From Chelatococcus asaccharovorans (GTDB lineage Bacteria > Pseudomonadota > Alphaproteobacteria > Rhizobiales > Beijerinckiaceae), in contig NZ_QJJK01000006.1 in the NCBI RefSeq assembly GCF_003201475.1, forward strand, positions 1 through 64,000: a stretch of 64,000 bases of DNA. The letters run 5' to 3'. Positions 1-8,284 of the stretch are shown here, piece after piece (position 1 is the first letter of the stretch; each line of letters begins with the position of its first letter). A program made the position numbers and the translations under genes. A model generated the notes under the pieces. It had not been told where the DNA came from and did no database searches. It was given only the letters and a program-made list of their open reading frames with translations.

Positions 1-36
1 GCCAAGACCGCCGCTGCCTTCGAGGTGAAGCTCTAG
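1..36 (+). CDS. 3' end of an unidentified gene (partial)
   Basis: The first 11 codons of the window read AKTAAAFEVKL followed by TAG with no interruption. The codon usage (GCC, ACC, AAG, CTC) suits a GC-rich coding end. Too little is present to name a family, and the rest of the gene lies outside the window. Confidence 0.4.
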   Translation, partial: AKTAAAFEVKL

Positions 37-364
37 GATCAATCGATCCTTGGCGACAGGGATTGGCCCGTCCGCAAGGGCAGCGGGCGACCGGACGACC
101 GAGCATTCTCAATACTGTCCTATCCTGAAGTCGACTTCAGCGCTGTCGACCCTGGTTGCCGGTTCACGGGAACACAATTCCCCAGTCGTCAAGGAACGGC
201 AGGGCGAATGGCGCTCGCCTTCATTTCGCTGAAGTCTCGGATCGTGATGAAAAAGCGGCTTCATAATCGTCCAGGCATCGCCTTCATTCCAGATGGCTTC
301 CAACGTCGGGAGAACATGATCATTGGCCTAATTCCGACCGGCTGGTACGAGGGCCAGGCGATGC
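37..364. other. intergenic stretch, no gene recognised
   Basis: Between the partial upstream gene and the end of the acyl-CoA dehydrogenase I find only short overlapping frames with no family resemblance and no convincing ribosome site. No clear hairpin with a T-run was found. Confidence 0.5.
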
Positions 365-1513
365 TCAGAGATCCCTGACCATGTTGCGTGCGATGACGAT
401 CTGCTGGATCTGCGAGGTACCCTCGTAGATCCGGAACAGCCGCGCATCCCTGTAGAAGCGCTCGATGCCGTGGTCGGCGATGTAGCCGGCCCCACCATGG
501 ATCTGCACGGCCCGGTCGACGACACGGCCGACCATCTCGCTGGCGAAGAGCTTGCAGCAGGCGGCGTCGGTCGCGACGTCCGCACCGCGATCCTTGCTGC
601 GCGCCGTCTCCAGCACCATGCAGCGCGCCGCGTAGGCCTCCGTCCGGCTGTCGGCGAGCATGGCCTGGACGAGCTGGAACTCGGCGATCGGCTGGCCGAA
701 CTGCTTGCGCTCGACGGCATAGCGCAGGCTGTCGTCGATCACACGCTCGGCCATCGCGACGCAGACCGCGGAGATGTGCAGCCGCCCGCGGTCAAGCACC
801 TTCATCGCCGTGCGGAAGCCCTGCCCTTCCCGCCCGCCGAGCAGAGCGTCGCTTGGCACATGGCAATCCTCGAAGATCACGTCCGACGTATGAGAGCCGC
901 TCTGGCCCATTTTCCTGTCGATCGGACCACACGAAAGCCCCGGCGTCCCCGCCTCGACAAGGAAGGCCGAGACCCCCCTCGCGCCCGGCTGCGACGGGTC
1001 TGTCCGCGCGAACACCGTGAACAGGCCGGCATGCGGGGCATTGGTGATGAAGCGCTTGGTGCCGTTGAGGACATAGCCGCCCTCGCCCCGCCGCGCCGAG
1101 GTCTTGAGCGAGGCCGCATCCGAGCCCGCTTCCGGCTCGGTCAGGGCGAATGAGCTGATCAGCTCACCAGAGGCCAACCGCGGCAGGTAGCGCTGCTTCT
1201 GCTCTTCCGTGCCGTCCATGATCAGCCCTTGCGAGCCAATGCCGTTATTGGTTCCGATCAGCGAGCGGAAGGCCGGCGAGGTCTTGCCGAGTTCGAAAGC
1301 GACCCGGACCTCCTCCTCCATCGTCAGGCCGAGGCCGCCATAGTCTTCCGGGATCGACAGGCCGAACAGGCCCATCGCGGCGATCTCCCGCCGAATCTCG
1401 GCGGGGATGCAGTCCTCCCGCGCCACCTGATGCTCCAGGGGCCGCAGACGCTCGCGGACGAAGCGCGCAACGCTCTCCAGCAACCCCTGCATCGTCTCGT
1501 TATCCAAAGCCAT
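365..1513 (-). CDS. acyl-CoA dehydrogenase
   Basis: Flavin-dependent acyl-CoA dehydrogenase, expected to make a trans-2-enoyl-CoA in the cytoplasm and pass electrons to ETF. The 382-residue length is normal for the family. Visible marks are the FAD/substrate loop ALTEPEAGSDAASL near residues 120-133, KMGQSGSHTSDV near 205, and the C-terminal YEGTSQIQ box, whose Glu (about residue 364) is the usual catalytic base. It diverges from a CoA-transferase and TetR pair with an operator-like palindrome between them, which suggests one regulon. The acyl substrate cannot be read from sequence. Confidence 0.92.
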   Translation of the reverse strand: MALDNETMQGLLESVARFVRERLRPLEHQVAREDCIPAEIRREIAAMGLFGLSIPEDYGGLGLTMEEEVRVAFELGKTSPAFRSLIGTNNGIGSQGLIMDGTEEQKQRYLPRLASGELISSFALTEPEAGSDAASLKTSARRGEGGYVLNGTKRFITNAPHAGLFTVFARTDPSQPGARGVSAFLVEAGTPGLSCGPIDRKMGQSGSHTSDVIFEDCHVPSDALLGGREGQGFRTAMKVLDRGRLHISAVCVAMAERVIDDSLRYAVERKQFGQPIAEFQLVQAMLADSRTEAYAARCMVLETARSKDRGADVATDAACCKLFASEMVGRVVDRAVQIHGGAGYIADHGIERFYRDARLFRIYEGTSQIQQIVIARNMVRDL

Positions 1514-1572
1514 CGCACACCGCCCTCACGTCGCCCCCGGCAGGGCACTTCTTGACAACAGATTCGCGTTAT

Positions 1573-1590
1573 ATACCATCTAGCCGGTAT
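1573..1590. promoter_or_regulatory. TetR-type operator palindrome in divergent promoter
   Basis: The 18-bp ATACCATCTAGCCGGTAT has outer arms ATACC/GGTAT around a central CTAG. It sits midway between the divergent acyl-CoA dehydrogenase and CoA-transferase genes. Its form matches sites bound by TetR-family regulators of acyl-CoA genes, and a TetR gene is the third member of the locus. Binding is inferred. Confidence 0.55.
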
Positions 1591-1682
1591 GTAAATTGGG
1601 TGATCGTTGGCCGCCCGGGAGATAGCGATGTCTTCACGTCTCCTATGGATGAGCGTCCGATTATGAGCAAAGACGAGGGGTC

Positions 1683-2882
1683 ATGAGCACTGCACTGGAA
1701 GGCATCAAGGTCCTCGATCTGTCCCGCGTCCTGGCCGGCCCCTGGGCAACCATGACGCTGGGCGATCTCGGCGCGGAGATCTGGAAGATCGAGCAGCCCG
1801 GTTCGGGCGACGACACGCGCAGCTTTGCGCCCCCCTTGGTCAAAGGGATTTCGACCTACTATCTCGGGGCCAACCGCAACAAGAAGAGCCTTGCCATCGA
1901 TATCGGCACCTCAGAGGGTCGCGAAATCATTGTCGACCTTGCCCGCAAGGCCGATATCCTCGTCGAGAATTTCCGGCCAGCGTCGCTACGCAAGTTCCGG
2001 CTCACCTATGACGACCTGAAAGTGATCAATCCGCGCCTGATCGTCTGCTCCATATCCGGCTACGGGCGCGGGCACGCGCTGGAGGAGCGCCCGGGCTACG
2101 ACTTCATTCTCCAGGCTGAATCCGGCTTCATGGCGATCACCGGCGAGCGTGACGGCGAGCCGATGCGGCTGGGTGTCGCGTTCATCGACCTCGTCACCGG
2201 CATGAATGCCGTGCAGGCCGTGCTCGCTGCGCTCTACATGCGTGAGCGGACCGGCGAGGGACAATGGCTTGACATCGGGCTCAACGACAGCGCCCTGTTC
2301 CTGCTGGCGAATGTCGCCTCGGGCTATCTCAACACCGGCAAGGAACACGGCCGCTACGGCAATGCCCATCCCAGCATCGTGCCCTACCAGATATTCGCCT
2401 GTATCGGCGGCCGGATTGCCATTGCCGTGGGCAACGACGAGCAGTTTCGCCGCTTCTGCCGCGCGATCGGGTTAATCGAGCTTTCGGATGACCCCCGATA
2501 CGCCACCAACCGCAGGCGCACCGAACATCGCGAGACGCTCCTCCCCCTGCTCGAGAAGCATCTCGGCAACCTTGAACTCACGAAGCTGCTCGCCGATCTG
2601 CGCGCCGCCGGCGTTCCGGCCGGCGATGTCCGCAGCGTCGGGCAGGCCCTGACGAGCGACATCGCGGAACTGCGCCGGAGCGTCATGTCCGTTGAGGATC
2701 CCAGGATCGGCACCTTCCGGTCGGTCCGCAACCCGGTGCGCATGTCCGCCAGCATGTCCGGGCCTCCGACGCCACCACCAGATATCGGCCAGCACACGGC
2801 CGAGGTTCTTGCGGAGCAACTCGGTTTCGCGCCACACCACATCAGAAGGCTCCAGGAATCGGGTGCGATCAGTTGCCCCTGA
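1683..2882 (+). CDS. CaiB/BaiF family (type III) CoA-transferase
   Basis: Cytoplasmic CoA-transferase of the formyl-CoA transferase/CaiB fold, moving CoA between carboxylic acids. The 399-residue length is typical. The N-terminus (GIKVLDLSRVLAGPWATM) is the classic family start, and the PGYDFILQAESG segment carries the Asp (about residue 140) that forms the acyl-enzyme in this family. Start ATG 1683 follows GAGGGG. With the divergent acyl-CoA dehydrogenase it could activate and oxidise one organic acid, under the TetR gene encoded 19 bases downstream. Confidence 0.9.
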   Translation: MSTALEGIKVLDLSRVLAGPWATMTLGDLGAEIWKIEQPGSGDDTRSFAPPLVKGISTYYLGANRNKKSLAIDIGTSEGREIIVDLARKADILVENFRPASLRKFRLTYDDLKVINPRLIVCSISGYGRGHALEERPGYDFILQAESGFMAITGERDGEPMRLGVAFIDLVTGMNAVQAVLAALYMRERTGEGQWLDIGLNDSALFLLANVASGYLNTGKEHGRYGNAHPSIVPYQIFACIGGRIAIAVGNDEQFRRFCRAIGLIELSDDPRYATNRRRTEHRETLLPLLEKHLGNLELTKLLADLRAAGVPAGDVRSVGQALTSDIAELRRSVMSVEDPRIGTFRSVRNPVRMSASMSGPPTPPPDIGQHTAEVLAEQLGFAPHHIRRLQESGAISCP

Positions 2883-2901
2883 GGAATGCGGGAAAGTTGT
2901 G

Positions 2902-3504
2902 ATGAAACCGAAGCGCCAGGGCCGCCCGCCCGTTATTGAGAATGCCCGGGACCGCATCCTCGACGATGCGGCCCATCTCTTCGCGCGGGAAGGCTACGAG
3001 GGGACATCCCTTGGCGACGTCGCCGACGCGATAGGCGCGACCAAGGCGGCGATCTATCACTATTTTCCCAACAAGAAGGATATCTACGAAGCCATCATCG
3101 TGCGGACGTTGGAGGGACTGCTGCGCTCAGTCTCCGCTGCCACGGCGCAGGCTGCCGGTCCCGAGGAGAAGTTGGCGCGGTTCATGACCGCTCACGCCGA
3201 CTTCTTCGAGAACAATTACGACGGGTTTCTCGCCATGCTCGTCGGGTATGGCGGCATGCAGAACGTCGTGATGATCGCGGAGGCTCAGCGCCTACGCGAC
3301 AGCTACGAACATGCGCTACGGCAGATCATCACTGACGGCATTGTCCAAGGGGTGTTCCGGCAGGTTGATGCCAAGGTCACGAGCCGTGCCGTCCTCTCGA
3401 TGCTGAACTGGATGGTGCGCTGGTTCAAGCCAGGCAAGGACCGTCGCGCCGCATCCTTCGCGCAGGAATATTGCGATCTCATGCTTGGAGGCATCCGCAA
3501 CTGA
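2902..3504 (+). CDS. TetR/AcrR family transcriptional regulator
   Basis: A 200-residue DNA-binding repressor. The N-terminal TetR_N helix-turn-helix spans about residues 14-60 (RDRILDDAAHLFAREGYEG, then AIYHYFPNKKDIYEAI, the typical end of the recognition helix). The rest is an all-helical ligand domain. The frame is open further upstream, but residues before the ATG at 2902 overlap the CoA-transferase and look like nothing, while ATG 2902 is preceded by a GGGAAAG site and begins the normal TetR N-terminus. It most likely controls the divergent acyl-CoA dehydrogenase and CoA-transferase through the 1573-1590 palindrome. Confidence 0.9.
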   Translation: MKPKRQGRPPVIENARDRILDDAAHLFAREGYEGTSLGDVADAIGATKAAIYHYFPNKKDIYEAIIVRTLEGLLRSVSAATAQAAGPEEKLARFMTAHADFFENNYDGFLAMLVGYGGMQNVVMIAEAQRLRDSYEHALRQIITDGIVQGVFRQVDAKVTSRAVLSMLNWMVRWFKPGKDRRAASFAQEYCDLMLGGIRN

Positions 3505-3903
3505 ACCTGTAAAGCCCAAGCCTCGCAGGAAGCACGCAGCTCAAAGCTGTCTCGAGTTCCGCATAGATGCTTAGGAGTGCATGAACGGCACCGCTTTCCT
3601 CTCCGCCGGCTTGTCTCGACTATCCCCGAGCCAGCGGCAAGCTTCGCTCGGTCAAAGCCGATGGACTCGGTCCACTCGGAACCAGATCCACCGGCCTCCC
3701 AACAACCGTTTCGCATGGCGGTTGATGCGCGCTGAGGGACAGTGATTTGCCAGGCCCTTGGATTGGGACGCCTCTGGGCAGGCCGGTCGAATCTCGGCAT
3801 GTCGTAAAATGGCAAGTGCGATCGCCGTCATCCCTGTAAGGGTGTCGTTCTGAGTGGATGCTTGGGCGGGCCGCACCCGGCCCGACGCAATGAGGAGATG
3901 TCA
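3505..3903. other. intergenic stretch, no gene recognised
   Basis: About 400 bases with only short unrelated frames on both strands. The last part holds the ribosome site of the following lipoprotein (GAGGAG, 3892-3897). I see no transposase relic and no strong hairpin. Confidence 0.5.
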
Positions 3904-4125
3904 ATGAAAGCTGTTCTCTATGCTTGCGGTGTGCTTTTCGCGGGTTCCATGCTCACGGGATGCCAGACGTCGGAAGCACGGTCGGCGCAGCTTGCGAAGA
4001 TATGCGCGGACCCAGGCAATCGGCAGCCCGGATCCTTTTACTTCGCGGAATGCCAGGCGGTGGATCCGTCGTCGGACAGGTCCCTGCAGAAAGACTATGT
4101 ACTTGGTTCGCCCACGGGGGATTGA
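3904..4125 (+). CDS. small predicted lipoprotein
   Basis: A 73-residue protein with a short signal sequence (MKAVLYACGVLFAGSML) ending in the lipobox LTGC, so the Cys near residue 19 would be lipidated after signal peptidase II cleavage. The remaining 55 residues contain two more Cys and no domain I recognise. An in-frame ATG lies two codons upstream (3898), but GAGGAG at 3892-3897 would abut it, whereas it stands 6 bases from ATG 3904; I therefore chose 3904. The next small gene follows at once. Confidence 0.65.
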   Translation: MKAVLYACGVLFAGSMLTGCQTSEARSAQLAKICADPGNRQPGSFYFAECQAVDPSSDRSLQKDYVLGSPTGD

Positions 4126-4142
4126 TCAAACGCGGAGCTCCC

Positions 4143-4343
4143 ATGCCCGGAGTTCATCGTTTTCTGGGGGGCTGGGCAGGCCGTCTCTACGGCGTCGGGC
4201 GGGCGCCGGAGCCGAACGGCTATGCCTGGTGGGTCTTGCTCTATCCCACCATGACCGAGACCGCCTTCATCAATGAATGGGCGGCCACGTCCGAGGCCAA
4301 GGCCCTCATGCGGCGGATGTCCGCAACCGGAATCCCAGCCTGA
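4143..4343 (+). CDS. small hypothetical protein
   Basis: A 66-residue frame with ATG 4143 preceded by GGAG (4134-4137) at a good distance. It lies 17 bases after the lipoprotein, so the two may be co-transcribed. It is rich in aromatics (FLGGWAGRLYG, YAWWVLLYP) and has an alpha-helical, positively charged C-terminus (EAKALMRRMS). No family is recognised and no full membrane span is obvious. It could be a chance frame; GC-rich codon use and the ribosome site favour a real gene. Confidence 0.4.
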   Translation: MPGVHRFLGGWAGRLYGVGRAPEPNGYAWWVLLYPTMTETAFINEWAATSEAKALMRRMSATGIPA

Positions 4344-4669
4344 TGCACCTTCAGCACCGAAATGCTCTGCCTTTCGCTGAGCCGGCTCTTTTTTCATCTC
4401 CGTCTCCTTCCGACGGAGTCCAATTCAAACCGAGGGCGCTCCGGGGAGCAGCGTCAGACTCAATGCACTTTTGAGCGCGATAAAATGATTAGGTAACTAG
4501 GATTGCGGATCTCATCGTGGCCAGCGGTCGATGACCGATTTTACGGGCCGGACATAGGACTGAAACGTCGGACGGCGATTCACGCGGAAAATCCTTTCTA
4601 ACCGGGCCGTTACATATATGAGTCAGAGCCGAATTGACCCGGCTATGGTTCCGCTCCTGCTGAATGTTT
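4344..4669. other. intergenic stretch, no gene recognised
   Basis: Spacer between the two small plus-strand genes and the end of the IclR gene. It contains short T-runs and imperfect GA/TC repeats but no hairpin I would call a terminator. It is AT-richer than its surroundings. Confidence 0.45.
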
Positions 4670-5434
4670 TCAGCGGGCCGAAATGACGGCTTTCGTGTCG
4701 AATTCGACATTGGGCATCTGTCCATCCAGTGTTGCCCTTAATTCGATTGCCATTCGCTTGGCAACTGCGCCAAGTTCCTGGAGCCGGTTGTTTGAAAAAT
4801 AGACGGTTGCACCGTTGATGGAACAAGCAACGCGTAACCGGTCGTTTACCTGAAAGCTCGAGGCGACACCGCAGGTGCCGAAATTACATTCATCAATGTC
4901 GATCGCGACGTTGTTTCGTTGTGCGTTCTTGAAGTCGGCCATGATGTCTTCGGCGGTTCGCGGATAGTCCGCCGGTATCTTGTCGATGAAGGTTTGCCAT
5001 TGCTTCTGTGGCAGATTGCCGATGAGAACCTTCCCCACCGCCGTCATGTAAGCTGTGTTGCGAAGGCCAGGAAAAGAATTGATCCGTAGTTGTCGGTCAC
5101 CGAACACGCGGTCGAGAAGCACGATGTCCTTTCCATCCAGAACGGCCAAATGGATGGTGTCGTTTGTCAGCGTTGCATATTTATTTAATACGGGGCGTAG
5201 AGCATCGAGAAAATTGAGATTCCGCCGCTTGGCTTCGCCAAGCTCCAGCAATCGATAGCCGAGGCCGTATTTTTTGCCTTCCAACAGAAGGTAGTTGTGC
5301 TCGACGAGCGTTGCGAGCAGGCGATGGGTGGTGCTGCGGGACATGCCCGATGCCGTCGCCAGGGCGGAAAGAGTCTCCACGCCCTCCGCAACCAAATCGA
5401 CCAGGCGGATCGCCTTCTCCAAAACCATACTCAT
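4670..5434 (-). CDS. IclR family transcriptional regulator
   Basis: A 254-residue DNA-binding regulator. The N-terminal winged helix-turn-helix lies at about residues 5-60 (LSALATASGMSRSTTHRLLATL is the recognition region), followed by the IclR effector domain, with GKVLIGNLP and the CGVASSF box typical of the family. It is transcribed away from the peptide-uptake operon starting at 5638, the usual layout for an IclR protein controlling an adjacent catabolic operon. Base composition is noticeably AT-richer than the operon it faces, which may indicate a separate origin. The effector is unknown. Confidence 0.9.
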   Translation of the reverse strand: MSMVLEKAIRLVDLVAEGVETLSALATASGMSRSTTHRLLATLVEHNYLLLEGKKYGLGYRLLELGEAKRRNLNFLDALRPVLNKYATLTNDTIHLAVLDGKDIVLLDRVFGDRQLRINSFPGLRNTAYMTAVGKVLIGNLPQKQWQTFIDKIPADYPRTAEDIMADFKNAQRNNVAIDIDECNFGTCGVASSFQVNDRLRVACSINGATVYFSNNRLQELGAVAKRMAIELRATLDGQMPNVEFDTKAVISAR

Positions 5435-5511
5435 TTCAATGACCTAACCCGTTATCGTGTCTGCCTCCGGCGAGAGATTACAAGCGGCCTGCGCGCTTCG
5501 CAAGGCATTTT

Positions 5512-5526
5512 TCCCAAATATTGGGA
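5512..5526. promoter_or_regulatory. palindrome, candidate IclR operator
   Basis: TCCCAAATATTGGGA has 6-bp arms TCCCAA/TTGGGA around ATA. It lies in the 203-base gap between the IclR gene and the divergent transporter operon. Size and AT-centred symmetry fit IclR-type operators. A TTGACA follows at 5542-5547 on the plus strand, but I cannot pair it with a convincing -10 box. Confidence 0.4.
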
Positions 5527-5637
5527 TGATCATCCTGACTATTGACACAAAAATCCCCGTGTGCGAACTTTCTATCCGGCAATCCCGCGTTGCCTAAAAA
5601 ATAGACAACATTTCGGGCGCAACGCTGCGGACCGAGG

Positions 5638-6534
5638 GTGAACAACGGACAAGTCATGGATGAGATTGGAACGCGGCTCCCGCCCATGGCGGGGGTCGTC
5701 AGGGTGGGCCTGCGCCATCCGGTCAGGTGGATAATCGCCGCCCTATGCGTCGTCGTTCTCGTAATTGTCGGGCGCGCCTTCGCCTACGGCCAGATCGAAT
5801 GGGCGTATGTTGGCCGCTTCCTCACGGCCAAGGCCATTGTCCAGGGGTTTGGCAACACCCTACTGTTGACCGCTTTGGCCATGGCACTCGGTATTATCCT
5901 CGGCCTGATAGCGGCCTTGATGCGGCTGTCGGAAAACCCTGTCGCGAAAGCGATTGCGGGCGGCTACATCTGGTTTTTCCGTGGCACGCCGATCTACCTG
6001 CAGCTTCTCCTGTGGTTCAATCTCGCGCTGATCTTCCCGAGCGTCGGCATTCCCGGCCTTTGGGAAGCGCGGATGGTGGATGTCATGACACCGTTCTGGG
6101 CGGCATTGCTGGGTCTGGGCGTTTGTCAGGGCGCATATACTGCCGAAGTCATTCGCGCCGGGATTCTCTCCGTCGATGCAGGGCAGGTCGAGGCGGCTCG
6201 CGCCGTCGGTATGCGCGGCCCACAGGTCATGCGCCACATCGTGCTGCCACAGACGCTGCGCATTATCACCCCGCCGATCAGCAATGAAGTGATCGGCATG
6301 CTCAAGCATACCTCCATCGCTGCGGTCATCAGCTACAATGAGGTGATGCATACGGCGTCGATGATCTACTTTGTCAATAACCGCGTCATCGAGATGCTGA
6401 TCGTCTGCTCGATCTACTATCTGGCAGCGGTTACGATCCTCAGCATTTTGCAATCCCTGCTTGAAAAGCGCCTTGGCCGTTCCCTCAACCGCTCTTCCCG
6501 GCGCGTTGCTTCCGAAGAAGGTGCCGGCGCATGA
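5638..6534 (+). CDS. polar amino acid ABC transporter, permease
   Basis: Inner-membrane permease of a family-3 (polar amino acid/opine) ABC importer, about 298 residues from GTG 5638; ATG 5656 (six codons later) is an equally possible start. Several hydrophobic spans are visible, the first near residues 35-52. The EAA loop that contacts the ATPase reads EAARAVGMRGPQVMRHIVLP. First gene of the 13-gene unit. It overlaps the ATPase start by 4 bases (ATGA), implying translational coupling. Only one permease gene is present, so it probably works as a homodimer. Confidence 0.9.
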   Translation: MNNGQVMDEIGTRLPPMAGVVRVGLRHPVRWIIAALCVVVLVIVGRAFAYGQIEWAYVGRFLTAKAIVQGFGNTLLLTALAMALGIILGLIAALMRLSENPVAKAIAGGYIWFFRGTPIYLQLLLWFNLALIFPSVGIPGLWEARMVDVMTPFWAALLGLGVCQGAYTAEVIRAGILSVDAGQVEAARAVGMRGPQVMRHIVLPQTLRIITPPISNEVIGMLKHTSIAAVISYNEVMHTASMIYFVNNRVIEMLIVCSIYYLAAVTILSILQSLLEKRLGRSLNRSSRRVASEEGAGA

Positions 6535-7307
6535 TCCCTGCCATCGTTGCAAGAAATGTCCGCAAGTCGTTCGGCCAGGTGGAGGTGCTGCGTGGCATTA
6601 CGCTCGAAGTCCGCTTCGGCGAGGTCTTCGGCATGATCGGCCCTTCGGGAAGTGGCAAGAGCACTTTCCTGCGTTGCCTGAACAGCCTTGAAACGGTCGA
6701 TGACGGCGACGTCTACGTCAACGGCGAGTTCGTCGGCTACCGCTTTCAGGACGGCGTGTTGCGCCAGCTCGATGACCGTGAACTTTCGGCGCAACGTATG
6801 CGCACCGGCATGGTTTTTCAGCGCTTCAACCTGTTCGCCCATATGACGGCGCTTGAGAATGTCTGCTGTGGCCCGATGGTCGTGCAAGGCGTCGCGCGGG
6901 AAGAGGCGCATAAAACCGGCCGCGCCCTCCTCGATCAGGTGGGGCTGAAGGGCTATTACGACCGCTACCCAGTCCAGCTTTCCGGCGGCCAGCAGCAGCG
7001 CGTGGCAATTGCCCGCGCCATGGCCATGAAGCCGGAGATTCTTCTGTTCGACGAACCGACATCGGCACTCGATCCCGAGCTTGTCGACGAGGTTCTTGAA
7101 ACCATCAAGGCGCTGGCCAAGGAAGGCCGGACGATGGTGGTGGTCACCCACGAACTCGCCTTCGCCCGCGATGTCTGCGACCGGGTCGCTTTCATGGACG
7201 AGGGTCAACTCGTGGAATGCGCCACATCCGCCGAACTGTTCGGCGCACCGAAAATGCCGCGTACGCGGGACTTTCTGCAGCGCCTCAATGCCCAGGCCGC
7301 AGCCTGA
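6531..7307 (+). CDS. polar amino acid ABC transporter, ATP-binding protein
   Basis: Cytoplasmic ATPase of the same importer, 258 residues. Walker A is GPSGSGKST (about residues 39-47), the ABC signature is LSGGQQQRVAIARA and Walker B is ILLFDEPTSALD, followed by the H-loop VVVTHE. This pattern is the GlnQ/HisP type used for amino acids. A short insertion after Walker A (residues ~70-90) is common in opine-type ATPases. Translationally coupled to the permease upstream; the binding protein follows 28 bases downstream. Confidence 0.93.
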   Translation: MIPAIVARNVRKSFGQVEVLRGITLEVRFGEVFGMIGPSGSGKSTFLRCLNSLETVDDGDVYVNGEFVGYRFQDGVLRQLDDRELSAQRMRTGMVFQRFNLFAHMTALENVCCGPMVVQGVAREEAHKTGRALLDQVGLKGYYDRYPVQLSGGQQQRVAIARAMAMKPEILLFDEPTSALDPELVDEVLETIKALAKEGRTMVVVTHELAFARDVCDRVAFMDEGQLVECATSAELFGAPKMPRTRDFLQRLNAQAAA

Positions 7308-7335
7308 AACCAACGATACAGAGAGGAACTGACCG

Positions 7336-8193
7336 ATGAAGAAGACCGTCTTGGCCGCTTGCGCCGCGCTGCTCGGAGCCTGCATATCCATGGCTCATGC
7401 GCAGGATGCGGTGAAGGTCCCGGCAAAGATCAAGCAAGCCGGCAAGCTGGTTGTCGGCACCAGCCCCACCTATCCGCCGCTGGAGTTCAAGGATCCTGCG
7501 ACGCTTGAACTGAAGGGTCTCGACATCGATCTGGCGGAAGAAATCGGCAAGCGCCTTGGCGTGAAGGTCGAGTGGCAGGAGCAGTCTTTCGACCAGCTCA
7601 TCAACTCGCTTGATACCGGCCGTATCAATATGGGCGCATCGGGTATGACGGATATTCCCGCGCGCCGCGAAAAGACCGATTTCGTGGACTATTTCGCGAC
7701 CGGCTCGCAGCTCTTCACCACGGCGGATGCAGGCCCCGACCTGAAGAAGGCCGAAGATGTCTGCGGCAAGCCGGTGGCGGTGAACCGCAACGGCATTTTC
7801 TTCATCCGTCTCAAGGAGTTCAACGAAACGGTCTGCAAAGCCAAGGGGCTGGCAGAGGTCAAATACGTGCTGGTCGACAAGACGGCTGATGCCCGCCTTC
7901 AGCTTATCCAGAAGCGTGCCGTCGCGGCCGTGCAGGGCGTCGATGCCATCCGCTATCTCAACGAGCATGAGGGCTCCGCTGACAAGGGCAAGTTTATCCT
8001 GATCGATCAGCCGATTGCCGTCGATTATGCCGGCTTCGGCTTCTCCAAGGCAGAGACGGAACTGCGTGATGCGGTGGCGGTGGTGGTCGACGCGATGATC
8101 GCGGACGGCACCTATTCCAGGATCTTCGCCAAGTGGGAAATGCCCTACGCGGAAGTGAAGAAGACCATGATCAACACTCAGCCGCGCAACTGA
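7336..8193 (+). CDS. polar amino acid ABC transporter, periplasmic binding protein
   Basis: A 285-residue family-3 solute-binding protein. The N-terminus has a Sec signal (MKKTVLAACAALLGAC... cleaved after about AHA, residue 22). The mature start GKLVVGTSPTYPPLEF and the SFDQLINSLDTGRINMGASG segment are typical of amino acid receptors. Ribosome site GAGAGGAA precedes ATG 7336. A stable hairpin follows the stop (8214-8239), the usual arrangement for raising binding-protein output over the rest of an operon. The ligand is probably an amino acid, short peptide or related polar compound. Confidence 0.92.
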   Translation: MKKTVLAACAALLGACISMAHAQDAVKVPAKIKQAGKLVVGTSPTYPPLEFKDPATLELKGLDIDLAEEIGKRLGVKVEWQEQSFDQLINSLDTGRINMGASGMTDIPARREKTDFVDYFATGSQLFTTADAGPDLKKAEDVCGKPVAVNRNGIFFIRLKEFNETVCKAKGLAEVKYVLVDKTADARLQLIQKRAVAAVQGVDAIRYLNEHEGSADKGKFILIDQPIAVDYAGFGFSKAETELRDAVAVVVDAMIADGTYSRIFAKWEMPYAEVKKTMINTQPRN

Positions 8194-8213
8194 TTGCGGC
8201 TAGTCCCGGAACG

Positions 8214-8239
8214 ACCCATCCGCCTGTCGGCGGATGGGT
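8214..8239 (+). promoter_or_regulatory. intercistronic hairpin after binding-protein gene
   Basis: ACCCATCCGCC and GGCGGATGGGT form an 11-bp perfect stem with a TGTC loop. No T-run follows, so it is better read as an RNA-stabilising or partial-termination element than as a full terminator. It separates the transporter genes from the peptidase genes in the same unit. Confidence 0.7.
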
Positions 8240-8284
8240 GACAGACAGAACGTCGGCCCTTGCTTGCCGCGCGGAAGCAAAATC

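Noticed and set aside
470-1153. Long plus-strand open frame opposite the acyl-CoA dehydrogenase
   Set aside because: It is antisense to a clear family gene, is rich in His/Arg as expected from reverse GC-rich codons, and has no domain or ribosome site. The same applies to the antisense frames at 1986-2369, 5860-6552, 8591-9940, 11339-12082, 14867-16240, 39055-39780, 53290-54243 and others.
3898-3903. Upstream ATG of the small lipoprotein
   Set aside because: GAGGAG would abut this codon, whereas it lies 6 bases from ATG 3904.
5542-5580. Sigma-70 promoter TTGACA before the transporter operon
   Set aside because: No -10 box at a 16-18-base spacing could be read, so it is only mentioned with the palindrome.
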